DNA of 64,000 nucleotides from Manduca sexta (Eukaryota; Arthropoda; Insecta; Lepidoptera; Sphingidae). Below are positions 46,575 through 57,680 of this stretch, in pieces. Below the pieces are notes generated by a model that was not told the DNA's origin, did not search any database, and worked only from the letters and a program-made list of their open reading frames with translations. Both the position numbers and the translations under genes were made by a program. The stretch lies in assembly GCF_014839805.1 (NCBI RefSeq), contig NC_051115.1:744001-808000 (forward strand). The letters are read 5' to 3'. How positions within the stretch are numbered: the first letter of the stretch is position 1; every line of letters begins with the position of its first letter.

Positions 46575-46935
46575 AAGCGAGGCCACGATGAGGCCAGGTG
46601 GGACCAGGTGTTTAGAATATAGCTTTGATTGGGGCTTGATAAAGGAACTTGATAGATTATAAAGTTAGACCACGGCGAGGCCAGGTTTTTTATGATACGC
46701 CAAAGGCCAGCTGAGGCTAAGATGTTTGCGATATTGATAGTAATGAATAATTAAAGCAATTTAAAACGTAGTTTGACAGCATTTTACTATACCGGCATTT
46801 AATAGATATATAAAGCTAAGCCACGGTGAGGCCAGGTTTTTAAGATTAAAGCTCTAAAGGCCAGCGTTTGTTAAAATATTCGCAATATGAATAGCGATGA
46901 GTAATTAAATCAATTTAAAAATTTTGTTTGACGGA
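46575..46935 (+). repeat. Intron 11 tandem duplication with GAGGCCAGG blocks
   Basis: Two units of about 145 bp (46665-46795, 46810-46935) share GCCACGGCGAGGCCAGG / GCCACGGTGAGGCCAGG and an AAAGGCCAGC block. A third GGCCACGATGAGGCCAGG lies at 46578. Confidence 0.75.
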
Positions 46936-47098
46936 ACGTATTTCTCTTTACTTTTATGATTCCTATTTTTTTATTGCACAAGTAGAAATTATTGTAAAAC
47001 CAAAGAAATTTGCTAGAACATTTGTCCCCATCTATTTTCATATTTATTATATTTTCTCTTATTATTTACCTTTATTAAAAAGAATTGTCTATGCGCAG

Positions 47099-47197
47099 TA
47101 CGGCGGCTTACGGACGGCAGCATGTCCGATGGCGGTTCCTCGGCAACTAGCAGCGGCCAGCATTTGACAAGAGACGAGAAGAGAGCTAAAGCACTCG
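47099..47197 (+). CDS. cnc: Cnc exon 12: symmetric 99-nt exon
   Basis: Acceptor TGTCTATGCGCAG, donor CTCG|GTGAGC. It encodes residues 357-390: VRRLTDGSMSDGGSSATSS, then GQHLTRDEKRAKALG. The DEKRAKAL(G/N)IP(L/F) run opens the CNC domain across the junction with exon 13. It enters and leaves in phase 1, so skipping would keep the frame but remove the start of the CNC domain. Confidence 0.94.
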
Positions 47198-47700
47198 GTG
47201 AGCACTCTACAGTCTTGTTTGGCCTTTATGGCCTTTTGGCCTTTTAATGCTTAAGCGTAAGACAGTCGGTATATCATTTTATTTTTCGTAGAACTGTAAA
47301 ATGTGTAGGTTGGCCTCAATTGGCCTTTAGCGCGAAGAGCTCTAAAATACTTTATCATACAGTTATAAATGTTTTTCTATATATCTTTTGCTTTATTTCC
47401 ATGATCTTTCATCGTTTATAATTGTGGCCTCAATTGGGCTTTAGCGTTAAATATTATTCTAACATATTAGACCTATGATCTATAGTCGCATAACGGTGAG
47501 CACTTCGCGGTATTTGTTTTGGCCTCCATTGGTCTAAACATTAAATAAGTTTATACACTATAGCTTAGTAAGAATATGTCCGTCAGTCAATATTTTTTTA
47601 TTTTTATTGGATAATAGAACCTGGTCTCAATGGGCCTTTGAATAAAATATCGTTATTCACATAACATGTAAAGCTGGAGCTTCTGTTTATACTTACCATC
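47198..47700 (+). repeat. Intron 12 repeated GGCCTCAATTGGCCTTT blocks
   Basis: Diverged blocks at about 47220, 47313, 47427, 47520 and 47622, each near TTGGCCTCAATTGGCCTTTA, spaced roughly 95-115 bp. Older tandem repeat. Confidence 0.6.
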
Positions 47701-48036
47701 AAGCGAGCGGGATGTTTCTCTCGATTCAAATGCAATAAAGAAAAATATATAATGAAAAAACGTCACAAGAAAGCGAAATTCGCTATTTACGTAGACGACT
47801 TAATTATTGTACTAGTAATTTTAGTTTTATAACCACATTACTGAAGTGTTTATGAAAAAAAAAAAAACAATCTGGAGGTATATTTTTTGAACGAAAAAAG
47901 AATTTTTTTAAAAATCGGTTCAGAAGTGAACGATTTTGAGGTAACAGATATAAAAAAATACACGTCGAATTGATAACCTCATTATTTGAAGTCGGTTAAA
48001 AATATATTTCATACCTCTCACCATACCTATTATTTA

Positions 48037-48323
48037 CTAGCTGACCCGACAGACGTTGTCCCGTCTTAACTATGAATTTGCAGCGCGCATTCTGCCAATC
48101 GCTGACAGTTATTTCAAACAATTGACAGTTATATGAAATTAATATTTGCGTTAAGTTTTTTTAAATTTTCTAATTTTCTGCGCAATTTTTTGAATTTTTT
48201 CTTTCACAAGAACCTTCTCCTGACAATAACAAACACAACAAAAAAAAATAGTGAAATCGGTCCAGCCGTTCACGCGTGATGACGTGACCAAGGGAAATAG
48301 GGATTCATTTTTATATATATAGA
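48037..48323 (-). mobile_element. Hel-H Helitron-like element
   Basis: CTAGCTGACCCGACAGACGT to TTTTTATATATATAGA, with A left and T right. About 90% like 40313-40594. Confidence 0.7.
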
Positions 48324-48367
48324 TTAAAAATCAAATTCCAAAAATAATTTTCAATGTTGTTTCCCAG

Positions 48368-48498
48368 GCATACCGCTAGAAGTGCAAGACATAATAAATT
48401 TGCCTATGGATGAATTCAATGAGAGACTGTCGAAACACGACCTGAGCGAAGCCCAACTATCTTTGATACGCGACATACGACGCAGGGGAAAAAATAAG
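48368..48498 (+). CDS. cnc: Cnc exon 13: CNC domain
   Basis: Acceptor GTTGTTTCCCAG, donor AATAAG|GTATAT. It encodes residues 390-433: [44 protein letters not shown]. This is the cap'n'collar homology region that sits before the basic region and helps set DNA-site preference, typically TGACnnnGC antioxidant/MARE-type sites bound with a small Maf partner (family knowledge). The basic region begins RRRGKNK and is split from VAAQNCRKRK by the intron, between Lys and Val. Confidence 0.97.
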
Positions 48499-48893
48499 GT
48501 ATATATTGTTTATTTTTATAGATTTTTCTTAATTGTACAAGTCTTAAAGAAAAGTAAGAGAGAAAAAAGTTTTTATTATTGGCTCAAAATGTATAACACA
48601 TAAAGTATATTTTAAAGATAATTAGATTAATGTGCCAACAATGGGCTAGTCGTTCAGCTTAATGCTGTTGCAGTACAGCTGCAGCGCTTTTTATTGAGAA
48701 ACCCAAGTGTCTTCAACTCAATATTACATTAATGAAGTATTTCAACTCAAAAACTTAAATAAATGAAATTATTGAATTAAAACATTAAAATTAGCATCAT
48801 CATTATCAGTTATAAATAATATTTTTATATACCTAATTAATTAAATTTGACCATTCAAATTCTTACGAATATTAAAATTAAGTTACCAACCTC

Positions 48894-49122
48894 TCACCAA
48901 AACATCAACTTTACTCACAAACCACTCACTAAAACCTCAACTTTACTCACAAACCACTCACTAAAACATCAACTTTACTCACAAACCACTCACTAAAACC
49001 TCAACTTTACTCACAAACCACTCACTAAAACATCAACTTTACTCACAAACCACTCACTAAAACCTCAACTTTACTCACAAACCACTCACTAACACCTCAA
49101 CTTCACTCACAAACCACTCACG
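48894..49122 (+). repeat. 32-bp minisatellite next to bZIP exon
   Basis: About seven head-to-tail 32-bp units based on CACAAACCACTCACTAAAAC, then MTCAACTTTACT. Units alternate ACATC and ACCTC, giving a 64-bp higher-order period. It ends about 17 bp before the exon 14 acceptor. Confidence 0.92.
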
Positions 49123-49139
49123 GACCACATTGTCCGCAG

Positions 49140-49313
49140 GTGGCGGCGCAGAACTGCCGCAAGCGCAAGCTGGACCAGATCACGTCGCTGGCGGACGAGG
49201 TGCGCACCGTGCGCGACCGCAAGCAGCGCACCCTGCGCGAGCGCGCCGCGCTGCTCGCCGACCGACAGCGCCTCAAGGAGCGCTTCGCCACGCTCTACCG
49301 ACACGTGTTCCAG
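49140..49313 (+). CDS. cnc: Cnc exon 14: basic region and leucine zipper
   Basis: Acceptor ATTGTCCGCAG, donor TTCCAG|GTGAGG. It encodes residues 434-491: VAAQNCRKRKLDQITSLAD, then a zipper helix EVRTVRDRKQRTLRERAAL ending RHVFQ. NCRKRKLD is the DNA-contacting signature of CNC bZIP factors. The exon is strongly GC-rich (CGC/GCG codons), unlike its neighbours. The zipper dimerises with small Maf proteins in the family. Two other long frames through the exon are shadows caused by GC content. Confidence 0.97.
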
Positions 49314-49439
49314 GTGAGGCCTGCACTCCAAGCACCCAAACATGATAAACTATATAGTTATAATGATTTCTTATTCGCATTGGCGTGTTTTTAAAGCCTC
49401 ATTTAGACGAAGTAATTTTGTTGAGAAGCCATAAATAGT

Positions 49440-49840
49440 TTCTTATGTTTACGCGAATGTTAGACATTGAAATTAAACTACTTTTCGGATTCTATCACGG
49501 TTTTTTATATTTTAGTGGACGGGTGGGACTGTCCTGTCAGTCTCCTCGTGAGCATGAAGGCTGCAAAGTCTTCGAAACGTCGGGAGACAACTATCATATA
49601 AAAAACCGCGATAGAATCCAAAAAGTAGTTTTATTTCAATATATAGATATAGAGCGGACATCAGGGCCTTTTTACTCCTAAAGTTATTACCACTTGGTAA
49701 TAAGTCTTCTTATTTGAAATGTTCGTCAAGATGTCACAGCGTCCTTAGATATTAACACCAAAAAATATAATGACAGAAAATATGCTAATATTCGCATTAA
49801 ACATTATTTATTAAATTATTCTTACAACTCTTTGGTTTAA
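49440..49840. repeat. Inverted-repeat element and Rep-M in intron 14
   Basis: 49469-49508 (AAACTACTTTTCGGATTCTA) and 49597-49635 (TAGAATCCAAAAAGTAGTTT) are inverted arms of about 38 bp around CTTCGAAACGTCGGGAGAC. 49646-49840 is a Rep-M fragment (GATGTCACAGCGTCCTTAGA). Confidence 0.65.
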
Positions 49841-50103
49841 GGAAAGTTTTTTTTTTGCTCAGCCCGGGGTCTTGCGTCGTGTAGACTCCATTGAATATAA
49901 TAACCTCATTGACGAATTCAGAAATAAATTAAGAGCCGTCCGTCTATGTTTTTATTTCTCGCCAGTCAACATTTTCTTTCGGCTTCACTTCACTCAACAT
50001 TAGGTGAAGCCGTTGTCGATCTTTGCTAAAAAAAATGATGGACGTACAAACTTCAATCTTATTACAAACGCAATAAGTGTAATAATGTCCTCGTTTCGTT
50101 CAG

Positions 50104-50206
50104 AATCTCCGTGACGGCGACGGTCAGCCGCTATCGTCATCTCAGTTTTCGCTGCAGCAAGCCGCCGACGGGAATGTCGTGTTGGTGCCAAAGATGCAGC
50201 ATCATG
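50104..50206 (+). CDS. cnc: Cnc exon 15: Neh3-like VVLVPK
   Basis: Acceptor CTCGTTTCGTTCAG, donor CATG|GTATGT. It encodes residues 492-526: NLRDGDGQPLSSSQFSLQQ, then AADGNVVLVPKMQHH. VVLVPK corresponds to the VFLVPK motif of the C-terminal Neh3 segment of vertebrate Nrf2, a transactivation element there (family knowledge), which supports the reading frame and confirms membership of the family. Confidence 0.95.
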
Positions 50207-50303
50207 GTATGTAACACTTCCATTAAACTAAAACACCTTTATATATATTCATCTGAAGTAAAAACTACTGAACAGATTTTCATAGTTACCATCAATGGTA
50301 AGT

Positions 50304-50572
50304 GGTGATAGCCTAGTTGGTTGTGGAACGGACTGCCAAGACGAATGTCCGCAGGTTCTAAACCCAAACACACCTCTGACTTTTCTAAAGTTGTGAATTA
50401 TTGCTTGCTATAACGGTGAAAGAAAACATCGTGAGGAAACCTATTGAGAAGTTCTCTATAAGAACTTTAAGTGTGAAGTCTGCCCGCACTACAGCGTGGT
50501 GGACTAAGGGCTAATCCCTCTCAGTAGTAGAGGAAGCCTGTGCAGTGGGACAGTATATACAGGGCTGATATA
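50304..50572 (+). mobile_element. SINE-1 copy in intron 15
   Basis: Head GATAGCCTAGTTGGTTGTGG, B-box-like GCAGGTTCTAAACCC, end CAGTATATACAGGGCTGATA. Confidence 0.8.
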
Positions 50573-50973
50573 CTATAACATCAATGGATGGAATGATTCA
50601 AGGAAGGTTTTGCGTATTCAAGTTTTGTAAGGCAGAAAGAGTAAACATATATACTTTGCTACAGGGGAAAGTATATCACATAAAGTATTTGTATTTAGAA
50701 GTAAAGGAGATGATAGATTTACATTAAAATACTTGCAGAGCTTGACTTCGTCAAGCAATTTTTACTGTGTCAACAAACACGGTAAGCAAACTTCTGCAAA
50801 TAAAGCAGGACTTGTGCCGAGTTTAGTTTAATTATTGAAATATCCCATCCTAAGAGGTTTCTCTATCCTTCCTCACTCTCTAGCTTATTATAACAAAATA
50901 TAAAATATCTAATTAAATTGTCAAGCGACAACCATCATTATATAAAACATAATAAAGCTCAATTTTGTTACAG

Positions 50974-51038
50974 ATCACCCAATGAACCGGACATCGGACG
51001 ATGACGTCGACAGGAAAGCCAAGAACTACGAACAGTGA
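50974..51038 (+). CDS. cnc: Cnc exon 16: terminal coding exon
   Basis: Acceptor TTTTGTTACAG. It encodes residues 526-546: DHPMNRTSDDDVDRKAKNYE and Q, then TGA at 51036. Acidic then basic tail. The stop completes a 1641-nt model with no internal stop and a remainder of zero, a strong check on all exon boundaries. Confidence 0.93.
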
Positions 51039-51153
51039 CACCCAATGTGACAATGACGTCACGAAACACCTCCTGTTTGGGCTTACGGGCTTACTCTAAC
51101 GTAATGAGTGTGATGACGAGGTATTTTGGCAATATGTGGCATTATCACCGTTA

Positions 51154-51253
51154 TATGGCAATATTGTGTATTATATGGCAGTTTGACTTAATATGGCAAT
51201 TTCTTATATGGCATTTTTGTTATCAATATGGCATTTTTTCACTTATTATGGCA
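51154..51253 (+). repeat. Six TATGGCA motifs in 100 bp of 3'UTR
   Basis: TATGGCA at 51154, 51174, 51192, 51207, 51227 and 51247, spaced 15-20 bp, with further TGGCA just outside. T-rich spacers. Confidence 0.9.
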
Positions 51254-52809
51254 ATTTTTTGCCGCATTGGCAATGTTTTTGCATTAGCTGCATATTGTCG
51301 TTAAATATAGCTCGTAATTACACTTATTATGTTTATCGGAGGTGATTTTTGTGAACAAATGGATACTTGAATGATATAATTATGTAGGAATAAGTCAATA
51401 TTATTTTAAGTTGTTTTTTAAACAAGAAATACGTATAAATCGATGAGAATAAGTTCTTTTTACGTATTTCTTTAATTTATTTTTGCAAAAAAAAATTAAA
51501 CTTGTACTTCTTTTTAAAACCACATCTAAGTTTCAAAAACGTAGTTTGAAATAAAAAAAATACTTTTGACTTATTTCTATATATGATAAAGGTTTATTTA
51601 CGAATGCGAAAAAAAGTGTGGACGCAATGTAATAGCTATTTCAGAGAATAGTTTGAAATATGAAGTACATTTGACCGCACTTTCATAGCATTTCTAAATT
51701 GGTAATATGGGATGGATATTTGTAAAAAGCTGGTAGTAAACCTTTTTTCTCCAGTTTTTTTCCCAAATTCCTGAACATAAACACCGTATTTTGCGTAAAA
51801 ACTTTGAAAAAACTTAAATGGTCGGGAAAATGGCATATGTAAAGTATTTTACAAACTAAACAATAATTTTTCTTTTCTTGTTTTGTAAAATACTAAAAAA
51901 ATGGTAGATTTTTTTCATCACTATACTAATTCCTACCATAAACGCCATTGGACAGCTTCTAGTGAAACAATCCAAAAATGCTCAAAAAACTAACAACTAA
52001 TTCGCCACTCGCAATTGCAGCCAAAAAACCTAATCGCCAGTTGCAATTGCTACGTCGGCTAAGATTGTCACTGAGCTGCAAACCTCCTAAAACTAAGACA
52101 ACTCGAAATTTATGTTTCAAAATGAAATGTGATAGAAAAGAATAATTCCATTTATCATAGACACTCATTAGGATTTTTTTGTTTAAAAAAAATAAATTGT
52201 CCGTAGACAATCGTTTGCCAAAACTTAATACAACGCCATCTATAATTCATCAATAAAACCAACTACATTATTCGAAATTCAAAAATTTTCCGCGTCTGAA
52301 TTAATAATAATTATGAAGCAAATGATTGTCTATGGGCACACGGACATTTGTCTATGCCTCGACTGAAAAACCGTAGAGTTTAACCAAACTGATGTCTGTG
52401 ACATCGACAATCGCAATAAGTATATTATAAACTATTACTAACATTTGGCAGGGTTGAGAAAGCCGATTCATATGCAATTTTGAACCATAAAACAATAACA
52501 AGGTAATGCAATTTTGAACTATAAAAAAATAAAGCCTTTATGTTACGTTACATTAATAATAATATTACTATTAGAGCTATATTCGCCTTCCCATTTAGTT
52601 TGAAAAAAAATACTTAGTTCCCTTTAAAAAAAAATATCTAGCTGTATTTACCACTTCACTTTTTATATGCATGAAAAAACATGGTACTTTTGGACTGAGC
52701 TGTACTTAACTTCCTCTTAAGAATAATTAAAGAATCTTTCTTAAGAATTAGCAAAACAGATAATGTAATTACCATCTAGTGCAGTCGCTGCCATGTCAAT
52801 AGAGTAATA

Positions 52810-53050
52810 CTGCCGTGCTAAGCTCAAAAGCGGTATCTCAAAAAAAATATCTTGATTTTTATGTCTTATAGCTTAAAAAAATACCCATCCAGTGAACTTA
52901 CGTAAATATCAGTATCTTGTTTAGAACTTGTTAAAAAAACCTTAAAAAGTTTCTCTATCTCAGTTTTACATACAAAACTATATTTACAAAACTTTGATTA
53001 TCTCGAAATAAGGTTTTCCTGACATACCGCTTTTGCGTTTAGCACGGCAG
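52810..53050. mobile_element. 241-bp MITE with 28-bp ends and AATA flanks
   Basis: The left end CTGCCGTGCTAAGCTCAAAA is mirrored by TTTTGCGTTTAGCACGGCAG on the right. AATA lies at 52806-52809 and 53051-53054. No other copy is seen in the window. Confidence 0.8.
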
Positions 53051-53770
53051 AATAGAGAAATAAAAAAAAAACAATAAAAAAACAACAAAATTTCCTATGG
53101 GTCGGTTTTGACCTCAGTACATTTTCTATTCCTGCCAACTAGGTTTGATCTATGTTGTATATTTTTCATTATTTATATAAGAATCAGGGAATTTTAAATT
53201 CTTGTTTCGCTGCTTCGGATGCGACTGTGTTATCTTTGACAGCGATTGCGAGTGGCAACGGTTGCTAGTCGTTGTCGCGCTGAGGTGTTTGTCAACTAGT
53301 AATATCAAATCGATAATATTTTGTTTTTATAGGGACTGTTTTTTTTGTTATTTATATTTATCAAAATCATTTTTTTTATGTTGGCACCTCTGATCTCCAA
53401 AGATGGCGCAGCCGCAGTATTGCCACACAATAAAAAATACTATATTTCGAATACAAGTACAAATATTAGAGTTTTCAAATAGTTTATTGCAACTTATAGT
53501 TTTGGTTATACTTGAATTTAAAACACTATATACGTCTTCGCTACGTGACCTTGAAAAACACGTCTAGAGTTCCAATCTGGCAGAAATTCAGCCTTGAAGT
53601 CTCCCAGTGCTTAGTATTAAATCAAGCCAACCTGAAATCTAATTTAGGTTAGCAAAAAATAAAGCCCATTTTCATGTGTAACCAAAACTCGAATTATCTA
53701 AATATATTTCATTATTTTTGTGGAATCTGATCATGATTACTTGTGTAAATAAAAATGTATTTAATAAAAC

Positions 53771-55751
53771 AATTTTTTCGAACAACATTTTATTATATTA
53801 ATGGAAAAGTCCGTTAGTGCTTAATCATTTTACCGATGTGGTTTTTTTAAAAGGTTTTCGAAATAAATGTTTTTTTAAATCTCGACAACGGTTACATAAA
53901 ATAGGATTATTTTAACTTCAGAATAGGATCTAACTTTTTATAGAATAAAATAAGTCCAATAAAATCTATGCAAAAGATTTGAGAGACGTAGCAAATTAAA
54001 AAAAAAACATTACGAAATATACTATGGGTCTAAACCATCCCATTGCGCAGTGTCGTCTTATGGGTCAAAATTGACCCGTATTTTTTTATATTAGTTCAAT
54101 TTTTTTACCTTATTATTGTACTGTGTTACACTAAGGTTTAGTAGAATTTGTAAACCGTGGTCGAGTAAGGTGCAATGTAATTACAGCTTCTTAAAAACAG
54201 AAAATAAAAAAATACATATTTATATTTATTATTAAGTAAGTTAAGTAGGCGACGGGTAAAGCATTTTTCTTTTAAGTTTTTTTTTTATTTACCAAGCTGA
54301 TTGTACAAAGGCTGTGGGTATCTTACATTTGAGGCGAAAATAATTTAGGTCACTATAGGTTTTGGCCGTTAAGTAACAGTAGAGTAAGCAATAATTAGCA
54401 TTAACTTTGCCCGGGCAATGCGACCTTAAGTGACCCATTTCTTGCTTTGTTAACATGGCCTTCGCCAGTAGCTTGGTAGCGTTTGAGGAAAATGTAAAAA
54501 AGGGCAAATTAAATAGTTGCTCTGTGCTGGAATTTCACGGGTCAGAAATGACCCACTAGATTTTTAACACTTGATTTTTGAAGCGCAGGCCGCAAATTCA
54601 CGAGGTTTCATTGTAAATCCAGCGCAGTTTTATTTTTTATTAAAAGTTACCACGCATTTTTCTCTGTCGCTCACCATCTTTGTATTGTTCTTTGTCATTG
54701 ACAGCTGTTAAATTATTTAGAACAAATATAAGTAGGTTTAATTTATTGTTTTATAAAAATTGCAAAATTTTATATTTCGAACAAGACTTATAAAAACTTA
54801 TTTTGTTAAAGCGCCACTGACTTTAAAACTTTAAAAATAAGAGTGGAGTTATTTAAAAATCTAAAAATGATTATTAAAATGTCCGGGTCACTTTTGACCC
54901 ATCATTTTGACAGCTGTCAATGGTAAAACAATGCTAACTGTAAATAGCTTTTGAGGTGTAATCTAGTTGTAACGCGAAACTGTTGTAAAATATATCGTGT
55001 AAGTTTTACTTTTTTACTTTAACATCTATATAGGGTAACATAGAGTAAGGAACTTAATATAAAACTATGAAATTTTATGAGTTTGTTTTATTTCTCTTTT
55101 CAACTCCTTGCGTTGATGTCCTCAACGACATGTAACACCCTACACGGATCACTTTATTCCGGATTATACTGTCTTGGATTTGTAAATAGGCCGTATAAGC
55201 CGCGGCCTATGGGCGTCAGATTTCAGAGGACGCTCACTCGATTTAATTAATCATTCGTTTATTTAACTTTAGTGCCTTCCATGATACAAACAAATGAAAA
55301 ATTATTAAGTATTTTAGAAACTTACATACATACATAAACCTACCTAGATAGGGCGGCGGAAATAAAGTGGCCTACACTCATAAAAGATATAAATCCGGCA
55401 CTGACTATACTGCCAATGGTTCCGGTTCTCTGCGAGCTGGATAGCTTCGTACATCTTGCTGTCGAGAGCGGAGCGGACTTGGTTTGCTTTTACCCTGGAC
55501 TTTGCCGGTAATAATGATCTTCTCAAGATTCTTACCTCTTTTCCGGGCAATATGGTTGAAATACTCAAGGACTCGTTACAGGGAGATGGTCGAAAGCTTA
55601 GTTGAGGTCCTTAGCTCCTTAAAAATAGTTGAAAAAGATACTTTTTCAAGTATTTTTACCCTGTTAACGTAATCAGTGGACTTTTATCCCGAGAAATTGA
55701 TAGCGTTATTGTATTGCGTACGCGGACGCTTGTTGTAAAGTATTTGGATCC
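53771..55751. other. Intergenic, with GGGTCA palindromes
   Basis: GGGTCA-N4-TGACCC at 54062, 54539 and 54885, and a variant at 53099. 55200-55700 has unassigned, probably repeat-derived open frames. No gene is seen. Confidence 0.5.
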
Positions 55752-56150
55752 CTCATCATCATCATCATCAGCCCTGTATTACACAGTGTCCCACTGCTGG
55801 GCACGGGCCTCTGCTACTACTGAGAGGGATTAGGCCTTAGTCCACCACGCTGGCCTAGTGCGTGTTGGTAGACTTCAAATACCCTCAAAATTCCTATAGA
55901 AAATTTGTCAGGCATGCAGGTTTCCTCAACATGTTTTCCTTCACCGCTAAAGCAAGCGATAATTCACAAAGAATAAACCATTTAAAACCATTTAAACCAT
56001 TTATTTCTCTACACACACATAAATACAACAAAAAAGTATAAAAGAAAAAAAAAATACACACATATTTTTTTTGAAGGTGTGTTCCCTTGGGTTTTGAACC
56101 TGTGGACATTCGTCTCGGCAGTCCACACCCAAATAGGCTACCGCCGCCTT
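55752..56150 (-). mobile_element. SINE-1 copy with internal insertion
   Basis: CAGCCCTGTATTACACAGTG to head complement GGCAGTCCACACCCAAATAG. About 80 bp of extra A-rich sequence sits at 55975-56060, with a duplicated ACCATTTAAA. Confidence 0.75.
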
Positions 56151-57385
56151 TAATTTTGGATTCTTACACAGGCAAAATATCTTGGTGTTGTGCATACGAG
56201 CACAGTCAAACCGCTTCGAAGCGAAAATCTGAAGCAATATTGCAAATTCTCCCATATATGAACGTAATGCACATATTTCCTTTGAAATAAAACAAGACCA
56301 ATGCTGATCAGTACGCGCGCGCATTTGGGCGAACCCAAACGCCAGTATTTCGAAGTGACGTTTTTTTATATCTTTGTGACTCACCCATTTCCTTATGCCA
56401 CGCTCAAATCGTCAGATTATTGAAATATACACCGTTCTGCACGTACTTTACTTACCTTGCCTTAATCTGACGCGTTCGAGTTTTTTCTGAGGTTTGATTT
56501 TTTTACTAATCTGACGGGCTGCCGTTCTCTCCATATGATTTTCTGACGCGCTCGAGTAACGCGCATAATCCCCACTTGGGTTCCCCTACAATAAATTTCT
56601 ACATGTGTCAACTGGCGAATCAGATCCAAAACTACTAAATAGAAAAGCTTACGTACTTATACGCCCGCATTCGTGCAAACTGAAAAATCTCTTATATGTG
56701 AGAGTCTGCCACGGTAGGTACCATCGCAATATCTCTGCCAAGTAGAAGTGGTCACTGTTGTGTTCGCTTTGAAGGATATTGTAGCCAGAGTAACTACTGG
56801 CCATAAGACTTAATATCTCATTTTTCAGACGACTGCTGTGGAATACCAAACAATACTTTGAAATTAAGGTGTTGGATGGTGTTTCTACTGTTTATGGGCG
56901 GTCGTATTACCATGAGGAGAACGGCAAGCTCGTCTCGTCATTCAAAGCAATAAAAATAAGAATTTGACGCATCGATGCACTTCAACTCTGCGCTCATATA
57001 AATCGCCCCTTAGGGTCCATTCACACGTACAACCACACACAATGCAACTAATATAATGGTTACGATCGATAACGTCCACACGGTTCAACTCAGCGATAAA
57101 TATGATCCGTATTAATGAAACTATTTTTTTTCATATTATATTACATATCGACAACGTATCCACTGCTTGACCATGTTTTCGCTGGAATATGGTATAGTAA
57201 TAAGAGTTGAAGGACCCTTAAGAGCATTAATCTCGCTTACTTTTATACGTAACCTCACGTAAGTGTCAAAATGTATTGCATCTCTGCCTACCCCTGAAAA
57301 AGGCAGGCGAACTTTTGTACTCGGTAAGGGACAAATATAAATAAAATAAAAGTCACCATATTTTATATTATATACTTTAAAAGTA
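56151..57385. repeat. Intergenic, containing inverted Rep-E
   Basis: Rep-E copy at 56686-56950 (CTTATATGTGAGAGTCTGCC to CTCGTCTCGTCATTCAAAGC). The rest has no recognised feature. Confidence 0.6.
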
Positions 57386-57680
57386 AGCGGCGATAGCTTA
57401 GTTGGGTGTGGACCGGACTGCCGAGACGAATGTCCGCAGGTTCAAAACCCAAACGCACCTCTGACTTATCTTGAAAAAAATGTTTGTATTATCGCTTGCT
57501 TTAACGGTGAAGGAAAACATTGTGAGGATAACTGTATACCCGAGAACTTCTCTATAGGAATTTTGAGGGTGTGTGAAGTCTGCCCGCACTACAGCGTGGT
57601 GGACTAAGGACTAATCTCTCAGTAGTAGAGGAGGCCCGTGCAATAGAACAGTATATAATACAGGGCTGATATTATTATTT
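57386..57680 (+). mobile_element. SINE-1 copy, full length
   Basis: GGCGATAGCTTAGTTGGGTG, GCAGGTTCAAAACCC, then CAGTATATAATACAGGGCTG. Confidence 0.85.

Larger units (their letters stand above)
51039..53770 (+). other. cnc: Cnc 3'UTR, candidate extent
   Basis: AT-rich, no long frame. AATAAA signals occur at 51550, 52528, 53748 and 53763; the last pair would mark a 2.7-kb UTR, the first a 0.5-kb one. It contains the TATGGCA cluster (51154-51253) and a MITE (52810-53050). The extent is inferred, as no transcript is available. Confidence 0.45.

Noticed and set aside
48894..49122. CRISPR array
   Set aside because: Head-to-tail 32-bp units without distinct spacers, in an animal intron: a minisatellite.
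49107..49345. Overlapping frames across the bZIP exon
   Set aside because: Shadows of the GC-rich exon; only the frame with NCRKRKLD fits phase and family.
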